The translations under genes and the position numbers were made by a program. 64,000 nt of DNA from Metridium senile (taxonomy: Eukaryota; Cnidaria; Anthozoa; Actiniaria; Metridiidae). Below the pieces are notes generated by a model. It worked only from the letters and a program-made list of their open reading frames with translations, did not search any database and was not told the DNA's origin. Shown piece after piece: positions 1-10,383 of this stretch. The stretch spans positions 2,005,501 through 2,069,500 of the forward strand of contig OX459103.1 in assembly GCA_949775045.1 (NCBI GenBank), given 5' to 3'. Position 1 is the stretch's first letter; the number at the start of each line of letters is the position of its first letter.

Positions 1-300
1 CGCAAACCTAGGTAAATTGATATGTAGGGTAAAACATAGAATAAAATGTGAAATTTAAAGGAGGAGGAAGATTAGAAGGGAGGATGACAGGAGAGGGAGG
101 GAAGGTGGGGTAAAGGAGGGAAAGAAGGAAGCAAGGGAGGTAGTATAGAAGGAAGCAAGGAAGCAAGGAAGCAAGGAAGCAAGGAAGCAAGGAAGCAAGG
201 AAGGAAGGAAGCAAGGAAGCAAGGAAGGAAGGAAGGGAAGGAGGGAGGGAGGGAGGAAGGAAACCCATCAAATCGATCAAATAAACTAATATACTTATTG
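1..300. repeat. GGAA/GCAAG-rich simple repeat
   Basis: A purine-rich stretch of GGAAGCAA and GGAGG units, clearest at about 61-262. The Leu/Pro/Ser-rich reading frames on the minus strand are by-products of the repeat. It lies in the intron before the first visible astacin exon. A possible donor (GTAAAT) at about 12 could mark the end of an earlier exon, but there is too little sequence to claim one. Confidence 0.85.
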
Positions 301-347
301 ATCGTCTCTAATTTTTGTTGTTGATGAGTTGTTATTATTTGGTTTAG

Positions 348-3300
348 ATCATTACACAATCGCTATGATCCAGAAAGCCTTCAAGCACATTGAACTACAC
401 ACCTGTGTCACATTTCACCGATACAATAATGAACCTCATCAACACTACGTTGTATACTTTCAAGGAAATGGGTGAGTATTCCTTTCATTATCTTTATCAT
501 TGACATTATCAAAATTTAACGAATCAGAAGCACACTACGTTTCGGTATCTCCATGATCCCATTATCAAGTGAAAATGGTTGCCTCGGATCCTTGAGTCTC
601 CTTAAATCACCATATATCGCTTGAAATTGCCCTATGTCGCCTCTGATTTTCCTATATTTTTTCTAAAATCGCCTTAAAACGCCTTAAATCGCACTAAGTC
701 GCATTAAACAGACCCTCTTAAGGCCTGCCTTGGGTCCTTAAATCGCCTTAAATCTCCCTAAATCGCTTAAAATTGCCCTATGTCGCCTCTGATGTTCCTA
801 TATTTTATTTAAAATCGCCTTATATCACATCGCACTAAGTCGCATTAAATAAAGTCGACTTAAGGACACAAGGCAGGCCTCCCTTATAGTGAGCCCCTAC
901 CAGAGGGGTGGGGGGGGGGGGGGGGGGGGGGGGGTGGTCATACTCCAATGCTCCTTTGATCTTTTTGCATTTTCTCCCTTGTTCCCCATAAGTAAGATAA
1001 CTGTCTCCCTAAAATGTTTTACCTTATGCTCCCATTATCACAAAAAACTATTGTTTTATCATATTTTGCTCCCTTGATTCCTAAAAATAAATGCCCGTGC
1101 TCCTTTGATCCCTAAAAATAAATGCCCGTGCACGTGCTCCTTTGATCCCTTAAAATAAATGCCCGTGCTCCCTTGATCCCTAACTGTCCCGTGGGAGGGG
1201 CTCTATAGTATTCGGCCAAACTGTTCATTTAGATATCTATTGTCAGTTGACTTTATAAAAGAAAGTTTTGTATGCATACCCATAATCCTTGTCGGCCCAA
1301 GCTTTATAGCTTTTAGATGACAAACTAGCTTTGTTTAAATAATATACACGTATTTCATCAAAAAAAAAAACATTGCCGTAGCTTTAGCAACAAGCATCAA
1401 GCCAAGACCGAAATGAATGAAATTATAAATATATAAAAATATTTTGAAATTAAACTTGTTGTCAACCAAATCAATCATAATACAGTAACTGTGAACTGAT
1501 GTTCACATTTTTTAATTAGTTCGAATTCTTTAGTATAGGAAACAAGTCTGATTTCAATACATTAGCAGCACAAAACCAGCATTCATTTCGGTCTTGCCTT
1601 GGTGCTTGTTGCTTAAAGATGCGACAACGTTTTTTTTGAAATAAGTATATATATGTAACGATGTATACATTAATGTTCTTATAGATGTTATTCAAGAATA
1701 GGACGAGATCCCAGACGCTTTAAACAACATATATCGATTGGACATGGCTGTGAAAGGCTTGGTACTATAGTGCATGAGAGTATGCATGCCTTGGGATTCT
1801 TTCACGAGCATACAAGACCAGATAGAGATAAATTTGTCAGCATAAAATGGTCGGAAATCATTCGAAGTAAGAATTCATATAGACAATTTTTAAATTGGGC
1901 TGTCACGAATATTTTGGTGATGAATGGTATTGGTGTTTTGGTTAATTGTGAATTGGGTTGACAGTGGTTGGTTGTTGGTTAGTTGGATGTTTGGAGTGTA
2001 AGTTGGTTGGCTTGTTGGTTGGTTGGCAGTATGTTCGTTTATTTAATTGTTCAATTGTTTGTATGTTTGCTTTTAGTTTATAGCTTTTTCCTTCATACAA
2101 AGGCATGGACATCACAGTAGCGTATGATGCCAATGGACACTAGTGAGCCCTATATATTTACAACCATCACTCCCCGTCAGGGCTCTTCCGTGGGGCTCGC
2201 TCACACTCACTACCGCTACATTCAATATTTACAACACACAACTCTGCTCACATGTTGATTTTTGCAGAGGGAGGAAAACCGGATAACCCGGAGAAAAACC
2301 CTCGCATGAGAGAGAACAACACATCAAACAAACTCTATTCACTTGTTGCTCGAGCCTGGAATCGAACCCAGGTCACAGTGGTGAAAGGCCAGCTCTAGGC
2401 CACTCATCCCACCCATATACACAATATATATTTGCTTTTGTTTCTTTGTTTGTTTATTATGATATTCAGTGGGTTTGGATAGTTGGTGGGTTTAATGATT
2501 AAATTATTCCGTAACAGAAAGTTCAATTCCCTGACTGATTGCTTGTTTTGTTCCAGAAAATGCCCATAACTTCAAAAAATACCCAAGAGCACTAGGAACC
2601 AGTCTAGGAAAGCCCTACGACTATCGTAGTGTGATGCACTACTCAAGATACGCATTTGCTAAAGATAGCATGCCTACAATTGTCCCAACCAAACTACGCG
2701 CTATAATTGGTCAGCGGTATGGTCTGAGCCATTATGACGCTTATGAAATCAACAAGCTCTATAAATGTGATGGTATGGTGGTTTTCTATTGCATACTTTA
2801 GAAAACAATAGAAATGAAATTATCTAGTGCTTATTATCTTGTATGCTTTCAGTGTTTGAACTCTTGGAAATATAAAAGAGATGAAACTATATAGTGCTTA
2901 TTATGCTCTATGCTTTTAGTGTTTGAACCCTTGGAAATATAAAAGAGATGAAACACTATGAAGTGCTAATTATGTTGCATGATTTTAGTGTTTGTACTCA
3001 AGAAAAAAATAGAAATAAGATTATCTAGTGCCAATTAAGCTGCATGCTTTTATAGTTTGTACTAACAGATACAAAATAATAGAGATAAAACTATATAAAG
3101 TGCTAATTATGCTTCATGCTTTTAGTGTTTGTACTCTTGGAAATATAAAAGAGATAACACTATATAGTGCTAATCATGTTGCATGCTTTTAGAGTTTGTA
3201 CTCTTGGAAATATAAAAGAGATAACACCTTTTAGTGCTAATTTTGTTGCATGCTTTTAGTGTTTACACTCTAGAAAACAAATAAATTCTATGGTAAAATC

Positions 3301-3838
3301 ATGTTACTTTTGTATCACCGAGTTTGTGTTTAATTTGTTTCGTTTCAGTTGACAGATGCATTGACAGGTCACACCCATATCTTTGTAACTACTTCAAACA
3401 TCATAAATATGGCTTTTGTCATATGTGGTATAGACATTTTTGTCGAAGAACCTGTGGAGATTGTCGTAAGTAACGAAACAAAAGTATGACAAATATTTGT
3501 AAAATCTAGTGGTATAATTCCTGGAAGAAGTAAGATACGAAAATAAGGGAGAACCTATCGCTATCCACCCATAATTTACATTTTTATGTAGTATCTTTCA
3601 AGTGTTAAAATCGTCTGTACCACGTCCTTTTATAGAGATACCCGATGTTTTTGCCCCCGAGGATATAAACCTATTAAGCTTTCTTTTTTGTTATATTTTT
3701 GACCCTAAGTCCCCCCAAGGATATAAACCTTTCTTTGTTATATTTTTGCCCCTGAGTCCTCCCAGTGTATAAACCGATTAAGCTTACTTTTCTTTGTTAT
3801 ATTTTTCAGCGTCTATTAAGCAAAAGAAGAAGTATTAG
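348..3838 (+). CDS. Astacin-family zinc metalloprotease with C-terminal ShK domain (5' partial)
   Basis: Five exons are visible: 348-471, 1685-1866, 2557-2772, 3349-3465 and 3810-3838. They join in one frame (2 carried nt plus 222 codons including TAG). The first gives the N-terminal catalytic helix ending in TCVTFHRY. The second holds the zinc site HExxHxxGFxHExxRxDRD at 1773-1829. The third holds the Met-turn [10 protein letters not shown] around 2625-2654. The fourth is a six-cysteine ShK domain (CID...CxxTCGDC). The last encodes a short basic tail (SIKQKKKY). This is a secreted or surface endopeptidase of the M12A family; substrates cannot be read from sequence. Signal peptide, propeptide and N-terminal catalytic segment must lie upstream of the window. 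All catalytic motifs seen are intact. ShK-tipped astacins are common in cnidarians and nematodes. Confidence 0.93.
875..1212. repeat. Fold-back element with a poly-G run and short tandem repeats
   Basis: The ends match as an imperfect inverted repeat (CTTATAGTGAGCCCCTACCA and the complement of GGGAGGGGCTCTATAGTA). Inside are a G tract at about 905-934 and three to four copies of CTCCYTTGATCCCTAAAAATAAATGCCCGTG at 1070-1185. It lies in an astacin intron. Confidence 0.5.
1337..1655. repeat. Inverted-repeat element (MITE-like) in an astacin intron
   Basis: The left arm contains GCAACAAGCATCAAGCCAAG and then ACCGAAATGAATG at about 1388-1417. The right arm contains its complement (CATTTCGGTCTTGCCTTGG) at about 1585-1610. 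A second copy of the left arm is at 9331-9405, so the family is dispersed. Confidence 0.6.
1685..1866 (+). CDS. Astacin exon with the zinc-binding motif
   Basis: Acceptor TTCTTATAG, donor GTAAGA. The translation runs [12 protein letters not shown] then SIGHGC then [16 protein letters not shown], followed by RPDRD. This is the complete astacin signature: three zinc-binding His, catalytic Glu, and the RxDRD turn. It carries one base into the next exon. Confidence 0.95.
2140..2413 (-). mobile_element. tRNA-derived SINE, copy 1
   Basis: The reverse complement begins GGGTGGGATGAGTGGCC and carries a B box in CTGGGTTCGATTCCAGGC. An internal part follows (AAACCGGATAACCCGGAG on plus), then a tail with TTGTGTGTTG. 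The same layout recurs at 9105-9308, and tail parts recur at 36905-37018 and 41262-41340. It lies in an astacin intron. Confidence 0.7.
2795..3290. repeat. About 75-bp tandem repeat in the intron before the ShK exon
   Basis: Six to seven degenerate copies of a unit with GAAATATAAAAGAGAT, then TATAGTGC, then GCATGCTTTTAGTGTTTGTA. The segment CTTTTAGTGTTTGTACTCT is the same as the end of the fold-back elements at 8296-8438 and 11464-11606, so the array probably grew from such an element. Confidence 0.7.
3349..3465 (+). CDS. ShK domain exon of the astacin gene
   Basis: One exon encodes a ShK domain of about 38 residues starting [13 protein letters not shown] and ending CRRTCGDC. Six cysteines fit the three-disulphide ShK fold. 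Both boundaries are phase 1. In this setting ShK is an ancillary domain of a protease, not a free peptide toxin. Confidence 0.88.
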
Positions 3839-3888
3839 AACCTGGCATTTCTTTTCATGGTCATTGGTTCAAAATGTTATGACCAACC

Positions 3889-4043
3889 TTTTCACTGTTC
3901 TGTTCAGTGACCACGAATGATAGTTCCAAGTCGAGGTTCCAGTTGCTGCACATGAAAAATTATAGTTTTGCTATGCGCATGCAGCAACGGGAACCTCGAC
4001 TTGGAACTAGTATTCGTGGTCACTAAACGGAACTGTGCAAAAG
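3889..4043. mobile_element. Fold-back MITE family A, copy 1
   Basis: Terminal inverted repeats pair CACTGTTCTGTTCAGTGACC with its imperfect complement at 4017-4038. An inner pair is GTTCCAAGTCGAGGTTCC and GGAACCTCGACTTGGAAC. Other copies are at about 48548-48664, 50640-50772 and 56300-56442. No ORF. Confidence 0.75.
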
Positions 4044-4044
4044 A

Positions 4045-4479
4045 CTATTAGAACAACTTTATAGGGCATTGTGGCGCATTTTGCTCAGATTAGATCGTTG
4101 CTCTTTTGAATGAGATTGAACTTTTTTCGCTTAATAAATGCCCTATAAAGTTATTCTAATAGTAATACAGTTGAGGTTCTTGGGCGTAAATATGTTTTTG
4201 GCCCTTCTCAGAACGTTGGGCCAAAAACATATTTACGCCCGCGAACCTCAACTAGTTATATTGTAACTGATATTTACTGATATGGGGAAATCTCTTTACA
4301 TCGAAAAAGGATTACATGACATATACACCCTATTCCAAAATGGCGACCTTTTTTCCATTGGCCCTTGTTGTCTCACTCTCATGAAATTATTCTTTTGTCT
4401 TTGAGCTTGGGTGAATTTAAAAGAAAAGAATGATTTCATGCGAACGAGACATCAAGGGCCAGTCAGCCATTTTGGAATA
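4045..4479. repeat. Three further fold-back sequences in a row
   Basis: Three separate inverted repeats: 4045-4162 (ends CTATTAGAACAACTTTATAG and complement), 4169-4253 (ends AGTTGAGGTTC and complement, inner GGGCGTAAATATGTTTTTGG) and 4331-4479 (ends TATTCCAAAATGG and complement). They sit side by side with family A just after the astacin stop codon. None encodes a protein. Confidence 0.7.
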
Positions 4480-4744
4480 AGGTTTATAACATATTTAGAA
4501 AAATACATTTTTTGTTAAAAATATATGAATATATTTACCTAAGCTTTAAGGGGAACCTTGTAAATTTAAGTAATTAGTAATTATTACTTGTCAAGCACTG
4601 GATTAATTTTACTGTAATACTTAAAAAGGGATATAAAATAAATTTGAGCAAACAAACATTATGTGTTGAATGTATCTTCTTTGCGCATGCTTAAATCAAG
4701 CCAGTAAATTCCCACAAATGCGCGCTGTCCATTTTAGAATTATC

Positions 4745-5110
4745 TTTCCTTTGTCATTCCTTTTGAATCGTTTCTAATATGTATAAACCCATAATTCCTT
4801 TCCGTCATTGAATGATTTGTCGCCTTGGACAACCTTTTTGAAATAGGTGTACGTATGCCTATAATCTATTTCCGTCCTCGAATGGTCGCATTGGACAAAT
4901 ATTGGACATTTTGAAATAGGTATGTCCATAATTTCTTTCCGTTTTTGAATTATCGCAAAGGACAACCTTTTTGAAATAGTTGTATGCCTATAATTCCTTT
5001 CCGTCGTTAAATGATCGCCTTGGGCAACTGTTTTGGTATTATTGTATGCCTATAATTCCTTTCCGACTTGAAAGGACCTATCATCTTGGACAATCTTTTT
5101 GAAATCGATA
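4745..5110. repeat. Tandem repeat, about 65-70 bp unit
   Basis: Five to six diverged copies of a unit containing ATGCCTATAATTCCTTTCCG, then a GAATGATCG-type segment and GGACAACCTTTTTGAAATAG. A shorter related piece is near 6180. No coding content. Confidence 0.7.
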
Positions 5111-6275
5111 TATATAAATTCGGTTCCCATAGTGATGCTTACGATCAAAGTGTGTTGTCATATTTCATATATCACGTCCGTCTTCTTCCAACTAGAACAT
5201 TTTGAAAATGTCTCAGAGACCCAACCCCGTCTCAACGTATTAAATAACTCATAAAAAATGTATGAGAAAATCTGAGCTGGATATAAAACATTTATATTAA
5301 AAAACGTATGAATAATTAATGAGACATTTACAAAAGAAACCATGACAATGACGAGTGTTGTAAATCTTCATACAGCACTAGTGTTGCATATCCTGATTTG
5401 CATATTTTTAAATCAGTTGTAATTTCTTGGCGAGATTTTTACTTTAAACTTGAACGTTTTGGTAAAATATGAAAGAGGTAACCTAGACTTTTTTTAAAAA
5501 AACGTCTAGGTTAGCTCTGTCATATTTTAAAAGTCGTTTACAATATTTGCGTCCATGATTATCAGCTATACAACCGCGCGCCTTAGATCTGCCGATACAA
5601 CACGGCCACTCATCTTGCAAACATTACTTATTTTTATTATATAGACGTTTAAGTAAAATACGACATGGGTCCCGAGTATAAATTATTCACCTGCGGCTCG
5701 AGTCTGTATATCTTATACAACTCGGACTTTCATATTGAATATAATAATTGCAAAGCGCGTTGAGACGTATGTGAAATGCACCGTTATAATAAGCACACCC
5801 AGCACAGGGGTAAAGTAAATATCGATCTCTTAGTTAGGGGGTAAAATCAACGATTTGGTGTCTTTTAGGGTATAAAAATTCCCATTTCTTGGTATGTTAT
5901 AGGGTATCGAAGAAAGAGGGGGACAATACATTTTCGTATACACCTAATTCAGTAAAGGTTGACGGAGTGAACGGCGAATGGCTAACGACCATAGCACGGC
6001 CGAAAGGCATTTTGGTTACGCATATCACAACATATCCTAGTGTTTTTTTTTCTGGATTGATAAGCACAGATTCATCAATTTTAAGCTCTTCTTTAACATA
6101 TGGGGCTGGTGTTGTACAGTAAGTTTGTTTTCTGTTACCATGGTTACCAAAGATGCATAAAGAATCAATATCAAAGACCCAAAGTTCCTTTCGGTCGTAC
6201 AATCGGCCTAAACCATTCACAGGTCACTTGGTCAGCCATTTTTTAAACTAAGTGTACTGTAGTTGCATATTTGTG
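5111..6275. other. Intergenic DNA, no supported gene
   Basis: Holds a short inverted repeat (about 5465-5525, arms AACCTAGAC and GTCTAGGTT) and a segment around 5300-5465 resembling 6990-7080 and 31530-31680 (GAAATCAC or similar, then GACGAG, then CTTGAATTTT). Reading frames at 5889-6220 show no recognised domain. Confidence 0.45.
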
Positions 6276-6632
6276 CATAGTTTATAGAGGGGACTGGTTA
6301 GGAAACCTTTTGTTGTACTTCTTTGTTTGCATTTCGAAGTTGAACCGGTCTTGACCGTGCACAATTTTTCTTTATGGCTAACCAAAGTTGCAAAATGAGT
6401 CAACATAAACTTTTTCTATGAGATTATCGAAAGAATATTGCAATATTTGTTCTAAATCTTTGAGTATTTTGAAGCAACAGCCAAAATAATGATTTTTGGT
6501 CTGTTCACTCAGACGTATCCAATATTGCTAAAACAATTGCGAAACAAAAGATTATGCACGGTCACGCTTGAAAAAAAGTGTACAAAAACATACAACAAAT
6601 GGCTTCCTAACCATTTCCCTCTACTAACTATG
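6276..6632. mobile_element. Fold-back element, about 357 bp
   Basis: The ends CATAGTTTATAGAGGGGACT and the complement of CCATTTCCCTCTACTAACTATG pair with few mismatches. Inner parts TTAGGAAACCTTTTGTTGTA and CAACAAATGGCTTCCTAA also pair. No ORF; MITE-like. Confidence 0.6.
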
Positions 6633-8267
6633 ATTTGTGTTATCTCTTAGGGGTTACAAGTCGTCCTTGTCACTCCCTTTTAAAAGAACTTCCATGTACT
6701 TTATTCTATAGCCCTAAAACTCCATTTAATTTGTTGTATCGATTGTAAATAATATATAGACCCCCTCGGTGAGCTCTTGCTCTTAGGGTAAATATGTGAA
6801 TAAAAAATGTTTATAAAATAAAACACCTTTTAGGGGTGTTTTTAAAATGTTCTCAACAAGCATATATAAACGATGCTTTTACGTATACTCCTCAGCCCTA
6901 TGCCCAGCCTACGTCCTTCAGCCCCGTGCCCATTTTCTCCGGAATACATCCCACTCCCCGGTACTCTACTCCACTTTAAGGAATCACCTACGTGACGATT
7001 TCGTTCTGATTTGGATAAGTTTCAACTTGAATTTTCTCGGCCAGATTTACTTTTATCTTGACAATTTTAATAAAATATGAAAGAACTAACTTTGGACTTT
7101 CATAAGTACTATACTATACTATATTCGCGTCCGATCTGTATGCGATATACGAGTGTAAAATAATAATAATAATAATATATAAAATATAATAATAACTTTA
7201 TTTATTTATATAGCGCTATTTTCAACTGGTAATTGCCGCTTTACAATGAATAAATTATGAACAAATTACGAGATATAAAAATGTCAGTTATACTAGAATT
7301 CTAATTCATATAAAGTGTATAATTATAAATTAAGGGAATATATGAATATGCTATTTTATATAAAATTTAACTATAGTTATCGCTAGAACAAACAATCTAG
7401 CATCTATATATAATGCTAAAAATCTATAAATAAGCTTCTCTAAAAAGGTGAGTTTATATTTATATTTATATTTATCATATATTACATACAAACGATTACG
7501 TGTTGCTTTTCACGAGTTTGGTGCCCTCACTACGACGGTTTCTGCTTGGCCTCCACGTTGCATTGACGTGCTATAATAGGACAATATATGTTAATCATAT
7601 AATTTACATTGTGAGGGACGGTAACGAAGGACTATAATCTAAGGCCAATATAGTCATCAGGGATAACTTACACGAAAAATCCAAGGACCAAGTCACACAC
7701 ACCAATATTGAAAGAGCTAAACTCACGAAAGTTATAACTTGTTAATATTGAAAGAAGTCGATATTGAAAAAATGGTAGAACCACATGAAATCTAATGCCT
7801 AACACACTTTAGTGTATCACTTTTTAATGCACGTTATATCCATTTTGTTCTTTTGTTGATATTTGACAAAATAATTTAACTAATACAGTTTGTTTCGCTG
7901 AGGGGGCGAAAGGGTTTGCGGTGATGCGGTTTCGCGATATTTTTGGTGCGGTTTTGTATTTTTTTTTTTTCATTTATATCTGCGGTTTTCAGTGCAGTTT
8001 TACAAATCTTGCGTTTGCGATTTTTAGCAAATTTTGGTGCGATTGTGCGGTTTTGGGCGATTTTTGTGTGCGGTTTTCCAATCCCCCTTAAGCCCCCTTT
8101 TTAACGGTTTAATGAGAACGGCCACCCTAATGAGAACAACTCTATGTGCGAAATAAGTCACTAATTATTATTTACAAACATTCAAATCATATAGAATGTA
8201 AACCGTTTTGGTGTTAATGTAGTACTTTTTAGGGTTTGAAACACTGTACAAATTGTAGCGCCTGACT
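6633..8267. other. Intergenic DNA, no supported gene
   Basis: Contains an AAT-rich piece of the TTTATTTATATAGCGC dispersed repeat (7150-7260) and a TGCGGTTTTxGCGATTT-rich degenerate repeat (7910-8075). No ORF with a recognisable domain. Confidence 0.45.
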
Positions 8268-8803
8268 TACAGTAAAAATCCGCGTATAAAAACCTAGAGT
8301 AGAAACACTAAAAGTGTGCAACATAAATACCACTAAATACTGCTAAATTATGCTAATTATTTTGTTCTCTATTGTTTAATCAACACTATTTAGTGGTAAA
8401 TAGTACAAAGTATTGCACACTTTTAGTGTTTGTACTCTACCATTTAACAACCAAAAAAAAAGGTCTGAGTGTAGATGGAAACGTCCCCCCCCCCCCCCCC
8501 CAAATAAAAACCTCTCTAGGCTATAACCTAAACAGGTTCTTATTGTTGATATTATTTTGAGGCACATACATGTATCAAGGAGGGATTATTGTTCTTAACA
8601 AATGTGTAATTTAAAAAAAATGCATAAATGGTTCAATATAGTGGCGGCCACACCAATGAATAAACATTATTGTTTTGAACACAATTTAAGAACTCAATCA
8701 GGAACCTAGTTGCCTAAATTCTCAGTAAGCACCATTTATATAAGAACCTATGGAGGCTAACTTGAAAAAAACCTAGGTTCTTATACATTGGTTTTTACTG
8801 TAT
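8268..8803. mobile_element. Fold-back element family B with a nested element
   Basis: Outer ends are TACAGTAAAAATCCGCGTAT and the complement of ATACATTGGTTTTTACTGTA. The same ends bound the element at 17398-17829. Nested at 8296-8438 is a second inverted repeat (AGAGTAGAAACACTAAAAGT and complement), whose sister is 11464-11606 in the opposite orientation. A run of 15 C lies near 8487. Confidence 0.65.
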
Positions 8804-9104
8804 TACTCAGAAGTAATGGCATAGTTACTTGCAAATCTACGAAATTGATTACAAGTCACCAGTTACTAACGTATTGTGTTGTTTAGTGAACTTTGCGTTG
8901 AAATATAATTAAAATGTTAGAGTAAAAACAGTTAAATCATCAGTTATTATATTTATTACCGGTTGACAATAGCCGAGGGAAATAGACTTCGAAGGAAATG
9001 ACCTAATAGAATAATAGAATAAATAAATCGCTTTTTTAACGTCTCAATGTATCGAGCATGCAGACACAAGTGCCTTTGGGAGAATCAGAATAACTACATC
9101 TCCG

Positions 9105-9308
9105 TTAAATGTTTTGGCACACAATTCTGCTCACATGTTCATTTTTGTGGAGGGAGGAAAACCGGATAACTCGGAGAAAAACCCTCGTGACATAGGAGAG
9201 AAGAACACATCAAACAAACTCAACTCACATATAACTCATGCCCGAGCCGGGATTCGAACCTGGACCACAGCGGTGAGAGGTGCGCAGTACTGAACCACTA
9301 CGCCACCC
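9105..9308 (-). mobile_element. tRNA-derived SINE, copy 2
   Basis: On the minus strand the head reads GGGTGGCGTAGTGGTTCAGT, consistent with an A box, followed by GGTTCGAATCC, a perfect B box. The body has GGTTTTTCTCCGAGTTATCC and the tail ATTGTGTGCC. The tRNA-like head makes a Pol III promoter likely. It is not a functional tRNA gene: there is no acceptor-stem partner. Confidence 0.75.
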
Positions 9309-10237
9309 ATATTCCAAATTTCATATACACTTATCTCAAAAAGCATTGTCCCAGCTTTAAGCAACAAGCATCAAGCCAAGACCGAAATGAATGCTGGTTT
9401 TATATTTATAATGTAGAGAAATTAGAAAAGAACTCATAACAAATTGTAGGAATTTCGAAGTGGGTGAAATAGACTTGAGGGGAATTTAAGGATAATATAA
9501 ATCTGAAGTGGCCACTAGTAACAATAACAAAATATTAACTGAAGTTGATCACTTTTTGATGACTAATAATCAGTGACCTTGGTGTTAGTTTGGCATATTT
9601 CTAAATAGTTTCAGGGCATCTAAGGTATTTAACAATAACATAATCATAGCTCACAACAAAAGACTTAGTAGCACCCTGCAATACATTTGTCTAATTTATA
9701 TTTTCGAAACTCATAGTTCTTTTATATTATGCCTAGATCAAAATTCCCACTCCACATGTGCCGAATTCAGTGGAAATGAGAAAAACCTACTGTTTGAATT
9801 GAGTTGCATAAGATTTGGCACATGTGAGATCATTACAATCCTTACGTTAAACAGTGTATTTTTGGAAACAGCCCATTAAACATAAATTAAACTGTTATCA
9901 TTATCATCAATAATGGAAAAAATATTGGCCACAAAAAAACTTTAATTTACTAGTAAAACAGTGCTCTCAATCAAAGGAAAATATTTCAAATACAACAACA
10001 GCACATTCAAAAAAAGAATCAGGAAAAATTAATGTAGAAATACTTCATTTGATAATTTCCAAAGGTCAGATACGTGCAATATCAGTGAACAAATTATTTA
10101 TTCTTTCAGAAGAAACAAACATGTTTCTATAGCGACACATTCCATTCTAAGATGACGACGTTCGCCATGGCAACCATAATGGGGGAAATTAGGAGTTAAT
10201 TGCTAGTCTATCGTATGATTTACTATCGTGATGGGTG
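9309..10237. other. Intergenic DNA upstream of the large modular gene
   Basis: Holds a half-copy of the 1337-1655 element (9331-9405); otherwise nothing recognised up to the TATA box. Confidence 0.4.
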
Positions 10238-10245
10238 TATATAAG
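10238..10245 (+). promoter_or_regulatory. TATA box of the large modular gene
   Basis: TATATAAG lies 73 bp upstream of the start codon, which puts transcription start near 10268-10275. The same octamer sits 66 bp upstream of the start codon of the paralogue at 40394. Confidence 0.7.
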
Positions 10246-10310
10246 TCCATATTTCACCCACATGAGACTACTTTTCGTTTGTGGTCGAGATCTTCAGCAT
10301 CAACGCCGTC

Positions 10311-10383
10311 ATGATTATCACCCAGCATTGTAAAGGCTTGTTGGTTTTAGTCGTTGTTGCATGTTCGTTTGGTCTTTCATATG
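10311..10383 (+). CDS. Signal peptide exon
   Basis: ATG follows a short leader. The peptide starts MIITQHCKG, has the hydrophobic core [13 protein letters not shown] and ends SYG, a normal cleavable signal peptide. The in-frame GTG upstream is not a start. Donor GTAAGT, phase 1. Confidence 0.88.

Noticed and set aside
5889..6220. Overlapping frames of 77 and 107 codons
   Set aside because: No recognisable domain, no splice or promoter context; surrounded by degenerate repeats.
9240..9308. Possible tRNA gene
   Set aside because: It has A- and B-box-like parts but no acceptor stem, and the sequence continues into a repeated body, so it is a SINE head.
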